The position numbers were made by a program, and so were the translations under genes. The notes under the pieces were generated by a model. The model was not told where the DNA came from. It did not search any database and saw only the letters and a list, made by a program, of their open reading frames with translations. Source: Pelobacter sp. UBA5610 (GTDB lineage: Bacteria; Desulfobacterota; Desulfuromonadia; Desulfuromonadales; Syntrophotaleaceae). From it: a DNA stretch of 5,222 nucleotides. The stretch is from assembly GCA_002424645.1 (NCBI GenBank), contig DIKU01000051.1, forward strand, positions 4,163 to 9,384, given 5' to 3'. Of the stretch, positions 1 through 5,054 are shown piece by piece. Within the stretch, counting starts at the first letter, position 1. Every line of letters starts with the position of its first letter.

Positions 1-96
1 TGTACGTTAGTTAATGATTTTAAATTTTATGGTTTGCTTAGCTTTGTTGCTGCCGGGAGTGAATCCATTGCCTCTCTGGTGACGGATAAATCCTAG
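1..96 (+). CDS. Possible C-terminal tail of an unrecognised plus-strand gene (partial)
   Basis: Plus frame 1 is open from the left edge for 31 codons to a TAG at 94-96, while the other two plus frames stop within the first 12 bases. The last residues read FYGLLSFVAAGSESIASLVT followed by DKS. The stop lies 33 bases before the hairpin at 130-164, a normal distance for the end of a gene. I do not recognise the sequence, and an open run of this length is common by chance, so this is only a possibility; the sequence left of the window would settle it. Confidence 0.2.
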   Translation, partial: CTLVNDFKFYGLLSFVAAGSESIASLVTDKS

Positions 97-129
97 ATAA
101 TCTGATAATCAATTTGAGACAACATATAA

Positions 130-164
130 GACGCCCCAACCCCGGGGAAGCAGGTTGGGGCGTC
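130..164. terminator. Strong G+C hairpin, probable (bidirectional) terminator
   Basis: A perfect 12-bp stem pairs 130-141 with 153-164 (arm GACGCCCCAACC) around an 11-base loop. On the minus strand the stem is followed by a T-rich run (TTATATGTTGT), on the plus strand by a weaker one (AGATGTTCTATT). It lies 117 bases beyond the stop of the LapA-domain gene, so it most likely ends the leftward transcription unit. It could also serve a plus-strand gene ending near 96. Neither T-tract is perfect, so Rho-independence is likely rather than certain. Confidence 0.7.
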
Positions 165-180
165 AGATGTTCTATTGATC

Positions 181-206
181 GTGAAATTTGGGAAAGTAGA
201 TTTCAC
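181..206. repeat. Short inverted repeat GTGAAAT/ATTTCAC
   Basis: Seven bases at 181-187 are perfectly inverted at 200-206 with a 12-base spacer. A second seven-base pair, ATACAGG at 232-238 and CCTGTAT at 266-272, follows. Both lie in the untranslated stretch between the LapA-domain stop and the hairpin at 130-164. They could fold in the 3' end of the mRNA or bind a dimeric protein; nothing in the sequence decides this, and short repeats of this size can arise by chance. Confidence 0.3.
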
Positions 207-281
207 AAACCCTCAACCACCGGATAAAGCAATACAGGTGAGCAGTTTTCACTTGAATGAGATGTCCTGTATCGTTATGTG

Positions 282-482
282 TTAACCTTTTTGATATGTA
301 TAGTATCCGCGCAAAAACCAACCCATTACAGTGCCAATGACAAGCAGAAGAAGCACAATTAATGATTGGGATATTTTAAGTGACCAGAATAAGAACTGTA
401 TTTCAACGATAGCTATGTTTTGAACTATGAATAGAACAGCAGGGACGGCAAGGCTTACTAAGCTTATTGTTTTAGAATTCAT
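282..482 (-). CDS. LapA-domain (DUF1049) small inner-membrane protein
   Basis: The product is a 66-residue integral membrane protein with two hydrophobic segments (about residues 6-22 and 41-57) separated by a short amphipathic piece, VEIQFLFWSLKIS. The order helix, Asn near the end of helix 1 (QN at 21-22), V.IQFLFW, second helix ending in GTVMGWFLRG is the signature of the lipopolysaccharide assembly protein A domain. Proteins of this type sit in the inner membrane; LapA/LapB in E. coli help control LPS synthesis, but stand-alone small LapA-domain proteins are widespread and mostly uncharacterised, so that role is not claimed here. An upstream TTG at 485 is in frame, but GGGAGG at 487-492 leaves it only one base of spacing; the ATG at 482 has four, so I chose it. 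The gene is 107 bases after the histidine kinase on the same strand and 117 bases before a terminator. The family call is firm, the function is not known. Confidence 0.8.
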   Translation of the reverse strand: MNSKTISLVSLAVPAVLFIVQNIAIVEIQFLFWSLKISQSLIVLLLLVIGTVMGWFLRGYYTYQKG

Positions 483-486
483 CAAT

Positions 487-534
487 CCTCCCTTTTGCCT
501 TTGGAGGGTCTACAATTGTACGACTAACCGGTTA
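487..534 (-). promoter_or_regulatory. Leader of the LapA-domain gene: SD, possible anti-SD and two palindromes
   Basis: Read on the minus strand, the leader holds two perfect 10-base palindromes, TAACCGGTTA (525-534) and TACAATTGTA (511-520), separated by four bases. The second contains TACAAT, a fair -10 box, but no good -35 box is spaced from it. Downstream, CCTCC (503-507) can pair with the GGAGG (487-491) of the Shine-Dalgarno across an 11-base loop, which would mask the ribosome site. The palindromes could be operator half-sites over a promoter, and the hairpin could tune translation. Both are short and remain suggestions. Confidence 0.3.
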
Positions 535-589
535 ATAAGTAGTTTTGCAGATTTTTCCCGTCGTTGCCTTTCTTGTAGGTCGTACATGT

Positions 590-1735
590 TTATTTCCGGC
601 GCCAACCTGGCCACCCAACCGGCTCCTCCTCCGCTATAGGCAAGGTGAAATGAAAGCTGCTCCCTTGGCCGACCTTGCTCTCAACCCATATGCGCCCGCC
701 ATGGACTTCCACCAGCAGCCTGCAAATATACAGGCCTAGGCCAACCCCACCGGAAACCCGGGGATCCTTGACCAGAGAAAACCGCTTAAAGAGGCAAGAA
801 CAATCTTTCGGGGTGAGCCCCTTCCCCTGATCGGTGACGGAGATTTTAATTTCACCGCCACCCTCACTGGCCCGAATCACAACTTTGCTGTCGGGGGGAG
901 AAAATTTGAGGGCATTGTTGAGGAGGTTCAGCAATATACGCTCCAGACGATCGGGATCTACCAATATGGAAGGCAGATTCTGCGGGATTTGTGTTGTCAG
1001 GCGATTTGCGTCAATGCCCTCTTGAGATCTATGCAGTAGAGACCACACAAAGGTTTCCAGATGGATCGATTCTTTCTCCAGGAAGACTTGACCGGTTTCT
1101 ATGCGCGCGGTATCAACCAGATCCTCGATCATTGCCTCCATTTTCCCGGCGCCTTCCAAAATCCCTTCAATGTTCTGCAAAATGATGGACTTGACGTACC
1201 CCTCACGAAACGCTCCCTTGAGCATTTCTGCATGCCCCTGAATGACCGTAAGCGGTATACGGAGGTCGTGGGCCACAATATAGTGAAAAGCAGTATTTCG
1301 CTCCAGAAGCTCATGCTGTTCGGTCACATCGGTGAGGCCCACAACGACCCCTTCGAAATGCCCGGCGGCATCATAGAGCGGCGCAGCATTGGTGGCGATT
1401 ATGACCTTCTCCCCATCAGGCCGCTCGATGACCATTTTCAGGCCATAAATACCCTTTTTTTCCTGCAACACCCTTTTGAAGGCGTTCTCCTCGTCGGGAA
1501 GTGGATTTCCCTTGAGTGTTGACAGCTTCCATTCCGCCTGGTCGAAGGTTCGCTCGAGGATCAGTTCGCGGGGAACCCCCAGGATTTTTTCCGCAGCGAC
1601 ATTGGCGTACGTATACCTCCCCTCTTTGTCCAGCGTAACAATTCCATCGGTAGTCGCTTCCAAAATCTGCTCAAAATTACGGAATCGGGTACCGGTTGAA
1701 GGTGTTTCTCCTGTTTTTCCCGAATTTGGAGACAT
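590..1735 (-). CDS. Cytoplasmic PAS-domain sensor histidine kinase
   Basis: The product autophosphorylates a histidine in response to a signal and would pass the phosphate to a response regulator. With the ATG start it has 381 residues: a PAS domain with its C-terminal PAC part at about 20-138 (ending GLTDVTEQ), a HisKA dimerisation segment at about 148-213 with the H-box AHDLRIPL and phospho-acceptor His156, then an HATPase_c domain at about 258-366. The ATPase shows the N-box NLLNNALKF (Asn274), G1 box DQGKG (Asp302), F-box LFKRFS and G2 box GGVGLGLYICR. All catalytic boxes are intact. There is no transmembrane segment or signal peptide, so it senses an internal cue through PAS; the ligand cannot be read from the sequence. 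The frame can be extended to a TTG at 1771 (393 residues), but that codon has no good ribosome site, whereas the ATG at 1735 has GAGG six bases upstream. It lies 112 bases after the radical SAM gene on the same strand; no response regulator is beside it here. Confidence 0.93.
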   Translation of the reverse strand: MSPNSGKTGETPSTGTRFRNFEQILEATTDGIVTLDKEGRYTYANVAAEKILGVPRELILERTFDQAEWKLSTLKGNPLPDEENAFKRVLQEKKGIYGLKMVIERPDGEKVIIATNAAPLYDAAGHFEGVVVGLTDVTEQHELLERNTAFHYIVAHDLRIPLTVIQGHAEMLKGAFREGYVKSIILQNIEGILEGAGKMEAMIEDLVDTARIETGQVFLEKESIHLETFVWSLLHRSQEGIDANRLTTQIPQNLPSILVDPDRLERILLNLLNNALKFSPPDSKVVIRASEGGGEIKISVTDQGKGLTPKDCSCLFKRFSLVKDPRVSGGVGLGLYICRLLVEVHGGRIWVESKVGQGSSFHFTLPIAEEEPVGWPGWRRK

Positions 1736-1805
1736 CGCAAACCTCGCTTTAGAGGGGACAAGATCGACCAACTTATCAATGAGAGAATACCGTCCCGGAC
1801 TCTCC

Positions 1806-1834
1806 TCAATATTTTATCCGCTTAGCACTGACAA
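1806..1834 (-). promoter_or_regulatory. Candidate sigma-70-type promoter for the histidine kinase
   Basis: On the minus strand TTGTCA (1829-1834, five of six to TTGACA) is followed after exactly 17 bases by TATTGA (1806-1811, three of six to TATAAT). A start near 1799 would give a leader of about 60 bases before the ATG at 1735. The -10 box is weak, so the kinase may instead be read through from the radical SAM gene. Confidence 0.3.
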
Positions 1835-1847
1835 TGGACAGGAGCTT

Positions 1848-3329
1848 TTATTTCAATATGTATCGTTTGCAGATGGTTCGGAAATGGTAACCGTAAATTG
1901 CCAGGGTCACCGCCGTTGGAAACAATTTAGGCCGATGGAAGAGGGTCCAAAGCATGACCTTCCAGAAATGAAGACGCTCCTTGCCGAAAATACCGAGGCG
2001 GTACAAAGAATGGACAAAGGCCATTTTGTAGTGAAGGCTCAGTGGTGCTCGAACCTTGGGCGGGCGACATTCCTGCAGAAAGGTCTTGACGCGCCGGTAA
2101 TAGTTGTCAGGTGAGTAAATGGTCCGCAGAATTATTTTATACCCCTCTTGCAAGGTCTCAAGGCCCATGACCGGAATGACATTGGTTGAAGCACTGACGT
2201 TATTCCCTGTCGAATCAGAGAGCAGGCGATTATCCCGTTTCAGGCGGTCGTAAAGCCGTGTTCCCGGTAGCGCCTGCAGCAGGCCGACCATCGCCGTGAC
2301 AATCCCGCTTTTCTGGATAAAATCGATCTGTTTCTGGAAAATAGCGGGAGTGTCACTATCGAAGCCGACGATGAATCCTCCCTGCACCTGCAACCCAGCC
2401 CGCTGCAGCCGTTTTATATCCCCAGCCAGGTTTCGGCGCTGGTTTTGACACTTGCCCGATTCGGCTAGACTGGCCTCGTTGGGTGTTTCAATACCGATAA
2501 AGACCGTGTCAAATCCGGCATCGACCATCATCTGCACCAGTTCCTCGTCGTCGGCCAGATTGATAGAGGCTTCGGTGTAAAAGGAAAATCCGCCACGGGT
2601 CTTTTGCCACTCAATAAGAGCAGGCAGCAGTTCGTTCTTGAGATGCTTTTTATTGCCGATGAAGTTGTCGTCCACAAAGAAGACACTCCCCCGCCACCCT
2701 TGGTCGTAGAGACCATTGAGCTCGGCAAGCACCTGGGCGGTGCTCTTGATACGGGGTCGATGACCAAACAGCGTTGTCACATTACAAAATTCGCAATGAA
2801 AAGGGCAGCCCCGTGAATACTGGAGACTCATGGAGGCATAGCGCCGCATATCCGCCAATTCCCACAAAGGGGCGGGCGACTTGTGGATATCAGCGAACTC
2901 GGAGGTCGTGTAGACGCGCTTGGCCTGTCCCAGGGCTAAATCGGCCAAAAATCGGGGAAAGGTAAGCTCCCCCTCATTCAGCACGAAATGATCGACTTCC
3001 CCGAATTGCTCATATTCGCTTGTAAAAAGCGGTCCTCCGGCAATAACCCGGATTCCTGCTTTTTTGCATCGCGCGATAACCTGATGGGCCGCATCCCTCT
3101 GCACCATCATGGCACTGATAAAAGCAGCATCGGCCCAAATCAAATCTTTATCGGTGAGTCGGGTGACATTCAAATCAATCAGGCGCTTACCCCAAGCCGA
3201 GGGCAACATCGCGGCAACCGTAAGAAGTCCAAGCGGAGGCGAAGAGGCTTTCTTGTGGGCCAACTTCAGTGCGTGCTTGAAACTCCAGAAGGTATCCGGA
3301 AACTCAGGATAGATTAAAAGAACGTTCAC
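1848..3329 (-). CDS. B12-binding-domain radical SAM protein with DUF4070 C-terminus
   Basis: The product has the order of cobalamin-dependent radical SAM enzymes: an N-terminal B12-binding Rossmann fold (about residues 1-135, VNVLLIYPEFP, AGGP at 97-100), a radical SAM barrel (about 165-365) with the cluster motif CPFHCEFC (Cys175, Cys179, Cys182), FFVDDNFIGN at 217-226 and GIET at 279-282, and a DUF4070 region to the C-terminus (493 residues). The cobalamin-tail motif DxHxxG is not visible, which is common in this class. The layout is that of the hopanoid 2-methylase HpnP, and the barrel motifs resemble it, but many DUF4070 proteins have unknown substrates and no hopanoid gene is nearby. The likely reaction is a methylation or other radical chemistry on a lipid-like or unreactive carbon, which is inference. 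The frame reaches an ATG at 3344, but that codon has no ribosome site; the GTG at 3329 has GGAGGG seven bases upstream, puts the beta strand VNVLLIYP at the N-terminus as usual, and a decayed second copy at 3916-4050 keeps the same layout. The gene is followed by the kinase. Confidence 0.92.
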   Translation of the reverse strand: MNVLLIYPEFPDTFWSFKHALKLAHKKASSPPLGLLTVAAMLPSAWGKRLIDLNVTRLTDKDLIWADAAFISAMMVQRDAAHQVIARCKKAGIRVIAGGPLFTSEYEQFGEVDHFVLNEGELTFPRFLADLALGQAKRVYTTSEFADIHKSPAPLWELADMRRYASMSLQYSRGCPFHCEFCNVTTLFGHRPRIKSTAQVLAELNGLYDQGWRGSVFFVDDNFIGNKKHLKNELLPALIEWQKTRGGFSFYTEASINLADDEELVQMMVDAGFDTVFIGIETPNEASLAESGKCQNQRRNLAGDIKRLQRAGLQVQGGFIVGFDSDTPAIFQKQIDFIQKSGIVTAMVGLLQALPGTRLYDRLKRDNRLLSDSTGNNVSASTNVIPVMGLETLQEGYKIILRTIYSPDNYYRRVKTFLQECRPPKVRAPLSLHYKMAFVHSLYRLGIFGKERLHFWKVMLWTLFHRPKLFPTAVTLAIYGYHFRTICKRYILK

Positions 3330-3359
3330 TTTTGCGCCCTCCATACATGTTACTTATGA

Positions 3360-3387
3360 AGTAAAGCAAAGAGCATCGGCATTTCAA
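3360..3387 (-). promoter_or_regulatory. Candidate promoter of the radical SAM gene
   Basis: On the minus strand TTGAAA (3382-3387, five of six to TTGACA) is followed after 16 bases by TTTACT (3360-3365, four of six to TATAAT). Transcription would begin near 3352, giving a leader of about 23 bases that includes GGAGGG and ends at the GTG start. Such a start would leave the upstream ATG at 3344 with almost no leader, which agrees with the GTG choice. Prediction by eye only. Confidence 0.4.
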
Positions 3388-3559
3388 TTACTGGAGACGA
3401 GGTTTGAAGGATGCCGCCAACCTACTCAAAGTCGTAGTTGCAGGCCAAGCAGGCATGTAAATCTTAAGTTAAAGTCAAGACTGTCCGATTATTGTGATAT
3501 CGGTTATCAAGGATTCCAGATTCCGACAATTAGGCAGCCTGATAGCTCCTCTAGTGCGA
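3388..3559. other. Intergenic stretch with no recognised gene
   Basis: Between the promoter of the radical SAM gene and the terminator at 3560-3593 I see no supported gene on either strand. A plus-strand frame from 3494 begins here but runs straight through the terminator hairpin and has no ribosome site or recognisable motif. The only structure seen is a weak five-base inverted repeat, CCGAT/ATCGG, at 3485-3503. Confidence 0.5.
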
Positions 3560-3593
3560 GAAAAGCCCGCCAAATTCATCTTGCGGGCTTTTC
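3560..3593. terminator. Rho-independent terminator, usable in both directions
   Basis: An 11-bp perfect stem pairs 3560-3570 (GAAAAGCCCGC) with 3583-3593 (GCGGGCTTTTC) around a 12-base loop. The arms are G+C-rich at the loop side and A/T-rich at the base, so each strand ends in TTTTC. On the minus strand it lies 97 bases beyond the stop of the 37-residue peptide gene and very probably ends that transcript, insulating it from the radical SAM gene. No plus-strand gene ending here is visible. Confidence 0.85.
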
Positions 3594-3690
3594 ATATTCA
3601 AAAATTGATGAGTTGTGAGACGGGCGGCATCTATCCTGATGCGGGGCGCTGCATGAGAGCTCGTTTCACAGTTGCGTCCTGATGGCCCGA

Positions 3691-3804
3691 TTATTTCTTG
3701 AACAGCTTGCTGATCACTACGATCAGCAGCACTCCCACCACGATACCGATCACCGTCCAAATTACAATTCCGCTATCCATCCATCCACCGGCAGGGTTCA
3801 TCAT
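3691..3804 (-). CDS. 37-residue single-pass membrane peptide (uncharacterised)
   Basis: The frame encodes 37 residues: a short, Gly/Trp-containing N-terminus (MMNPAGGWMDSG), one uninterrupted hydrophobic helix at about 13-31 (VIWTVIGIVVGVLLIVV) and a basic end ISKLFKK, which predicts an inner-membrane anchor with the C-terminus in the cytoplasm. The signal for a real gene is good despite its size: AAAAGGAG lies four bases before the first ATG (3804) and seven before the second (3801), either of which may be used; a sigma-54-like promoter lies just upstream and a strong terminator downstream, so it is probably a single-gene transcript. From memory, similar tiny one-helix peptides with a Met/Gly/Trp-rich start occur in Geobacter-like genomes; I know of no function. 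It could be a stress- or envelope-related small protein or the subunit of a larger membrane complex; nothing in the sequence decides this. Confidence 0.72.
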   Translation of the reverse strand: MMNPAGGWMDSGIVIWTVIGIVVGVLLIVVISKLFKK

Positions 3805-3823
3805 CAAGCTCCTTTTATTGCGC

Positions 3824-3839
3824 TGCAGTTGAAGTGCCC
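3824..3839 (-). promoter_or_regulatory. Sigma-54-like -24/-12 promoter of the 37-residue peptide gene
   Basis: On the minus strand the bases GGGCAC-TTCAA-CTGCA match the sigma-54 consensus TGGCAC-N5-TTGCW at nine of eleven defined positions, with the invariant GG and GC in the required 10-base spacing. Transcription would start about 12 bases after the GC, leaving a leader of roughly ten bases that just contains the ribosome site. That is short but possible. No enhancer-binding-protein site was recognised, and chance matches of this quality exist. Confidence 0.38.
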
Positions 3840-3915
3840 ACTGTTGTGAAGAGTTAAAGACGAGAATCCTCTTGCGAATGCTGTCTCCTCAAAACGCCAG
3901 TGTTAGCACCTAGAC

Positions 3916-4050
3916 GGAAGAAACCGGCATTCCGAAAGACGCCTTGTACTGCTGGAAGCTCTCTTGTAGCCCAGCTTCAGGGCAGGCTTGAAGCTCCAGG
4001 AAATGGCTGGAAACCGAGATCGCTTAAAAGGGCTTACTTTTTAACCCCCA
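3916..4050 (-). pseudogene. Decayed 5' fragment of a second B12-binding radical SAM gene
   Basis: Read on the minus strand, 4013 down to 3951 gives FPAISWSFKPALKLGYKRAS plus Ser, which lines up without gaps with residues FPDTFWSFKHALKLAHKKAS plus Ser of the intact radical SAM protein (3302-3240), 14 of 21 identical. The match continues with small gaps in both directions. Downstream, about 3940-3916 resembles the coding of LGLLTVAAML. Upstream, CCCTTTTAA near 4026-4034 matches the start of VLLI, and GGGGGTTAAAAAGTA near 4035-4049 matches the ribosome site and GTG start of the intact gene, with GTA now in place of GTG. There is at least one single-base loss just before the FP, and after the Ser the frame turns into unrelated residues. 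Everything beyond about residue 45 is gone, so the fragment cannot make an enzyme. It lies upstream of the 37-residue peptide gene on the same strand and is the relic of a duplicated or separately gained paralogue. Confidence 0.75.
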
Positions 4051-4331
4051 ATCCATACCAGAATAATAGCATAAACAAGGGGGAATACTATTCGGAGGAC
4101 TGGCTCTATGGACCAACCGAAAAACCAATGGTAGCCGGACAATCGTATTCCGATTCTATGGTTTCAGAGTATTACTTAAACAGCATACTCTATCGACATA
4201 CTTTGGCCGGACTGAGAATACCTTGAGGTGGTACGAAAGAGGGCCAAATCCCCCATTCAGCCTAGAAGAGCAGATGCGCGCGAGGGGAGTTGGGAGCTGT
4301 TTACTTGGGCGGTGCCACCGAAACGGTGTAA
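4051..4331 (+). other. Scrambled stretch, probably the eroded 5' end of the metallo-hydrolase gene
   Basis: No intact gene is supported here. GGAGG at 4094-4098 lies nine bases before an ATG at 4108, but that frame (MDQPKNQW) stops after eight codons. Another plus frame stays open from 4070 to 4405 without a good start and includes NPPFSLEEQMRARGV (about 4244-4288). The distance from 4108 to the recognisable part of the metallo-hydrolase relic fits the missing N-terminal portion of that family, so 4108 may be the original start. No conserved residue in this stretch confirms it. Confidence 0.35.
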
Positions 4332-4907
4332 AACACTTCGCACTCTCCGCCAGGAAAGAGGTCTCTTCCCATTTGGATCGGATTCAGCCATTTCGAGGCC
4401 GATGAGTGCGGTTCGCTGAACTCGTGGCTTTCCATTGCCCCTCGAGCGAAACCGATATGTGGAATTATCGGTGCCACGATTAACATCAACGATTTCACCG
4501 GCCACCGGGCATACGTGTTGGCCGAAGGAGAAACCCTGGTTACCGGCAGGAATCGCTTCCGTTTTCTGGAAACACCCCAGGTGCCTCATGGTTGGGATGC
4601 CTGTCTGCTTTTCGAAGAAACCGACAATACCCTCTTCTGCTCCGATCTATTCCTTCAAAATGGCAATCTTGAACCGACAACGGAGAATGATATTCTGGGA
4701 CGGGCCAAGAAAGCCCTCATCGGTTTCGAAGCGGGGCCGCTGGCTAACTCGACCCAGTATACGGAAAAGACCGAAAGAACCCTGTATCGCCTGGCAGATC
4801 TTAACCCAAAGCGTCTTGCTGCCATGCACGGATCAACCTTTGTTGGCAACGGCGGCAAGGCAATGCGCGACCTTGCTGTCATGATGAGAGAGGTGCTGGC
4901 ATCGTAA
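4332..4907 (+). pseudogene. Broken MBL-fold metallo-hydrolase of the flavodiiron-like (ODP) type
   Basis: The frame from 4332, just after an in-frame TAA, to the TAA at 4905 reads as the C-terminal two thirds of a metallo-beta-lactamase-fold protein of about 250 residues. The recognisable part begins LPIWIGFSHFEADECGSLN near 4365. It carries flavodiiron-type ligands: His, Glu and Asp of HFEAD (4389-4403), His of VPHGWD (4587), Asp of CSDLF (4644) and His of MHGS (4827). Proteins with this HxExD set bind a two-iron centre and in relatives bind or reduce O2 or NO; the exact reaction of this branch is unknown to me. There is no start codon before a GTG at 4515, which would cut away the first three ligands and has no ribosome site. 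Pieces resembling the missing upstream part appear in other frames (TLRTLRQE at 4333-4356, EVSSHLDRI at 4358-4384), pointing to frameshifts. The conserved His of the usual TPHVPHGW is Gln here. It ends in front of a shared terminator. A recently broken gene is the best reading; a sequencing error cannot be excluded. Confidence 0.72.
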
Positions 4908-4956
4908 TGCCCCGGCGGCGGTTTCTTTGATACCCCGAATACCCTTGATAATGAGA

Positions 4957-4986
4957 AAACCCCGCCTGGCGATCCGGACGGGGTTT
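4957..4986. terminator. Convergent terminator between metallo-hydrolase relic and thioredoxin-like gene
   Basis: An 8-bp stem pairs AAACCCCG (4957-4964) with CGGGGTTT (4979-4986), with two further C-G pairs possible inside across a bulge. On the minus strand it ends GGGGTTTTCTCATT, a good T-tract, and lies 69 bases beyond the stop of the right-edge gene. On the plus strand it ends GGGGTTTCAGTGTTTT and lies 50 bases beyond the stop of the metallo-hydrolase relic. It therefore probably serves both converging units. Confidence 0.75.
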
Positions 4987-5054
4987 CAGTGTTTTGGAAC
5001 TCGTGACTTATAGGAAAACCATTTACACAACTGATGTTAAATGTCCTCTCCTGG

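Noticed and set aside
1061..1522. 153-codon plus-strand open frame
   Set aside because: It is entirely antisense to the PAS/HisKA part of the kinase and shows no protein-like pattern of its own.
1476..2114. 212-codon plus-strand open frame
   Set aside because: It lies antisense across the end of the radical SAM gene and the start of the kinase, both of which have clear conserved motifs. It has no recognisable domain or ribosome site.
2604..3317. Plus-strand open frames inside the radical SAM gene
   Set aside because: They are shadows of a gene with unmistakable CxxxCxxC and B12-domain motifs on the other strand.
3494..3760. Two overlapping open frames of 62 (plus) and 69 (minus) codons
   Set aside because: Both run through the 3560-3593 terminator hairpin, and the minus one overlaps the well-supported 37-residue peptide gene in another frame. 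No ribosome site or family pattern.
3900..4226. 108-codon plus-strand open frame
   Set aside because: Its first part is antisense to the radical SAM relic and the rest matches nothing I recognise; there is no ribosome site at its start.
4223..4419. Two plus-strand open frames of 60-63 codons
   Set aside because: They appear to be pieces of the frameshifted metallo-hydrolase relic rather than genes; neither ends or starts at sensible signals.
3916..4907. Transposon or integration event as cause of the decay patch
   Set aside because: No terminal inverted repeats, target duplications or transposase fragments were seen around either relic, so simple deletion and frameshift suffices.
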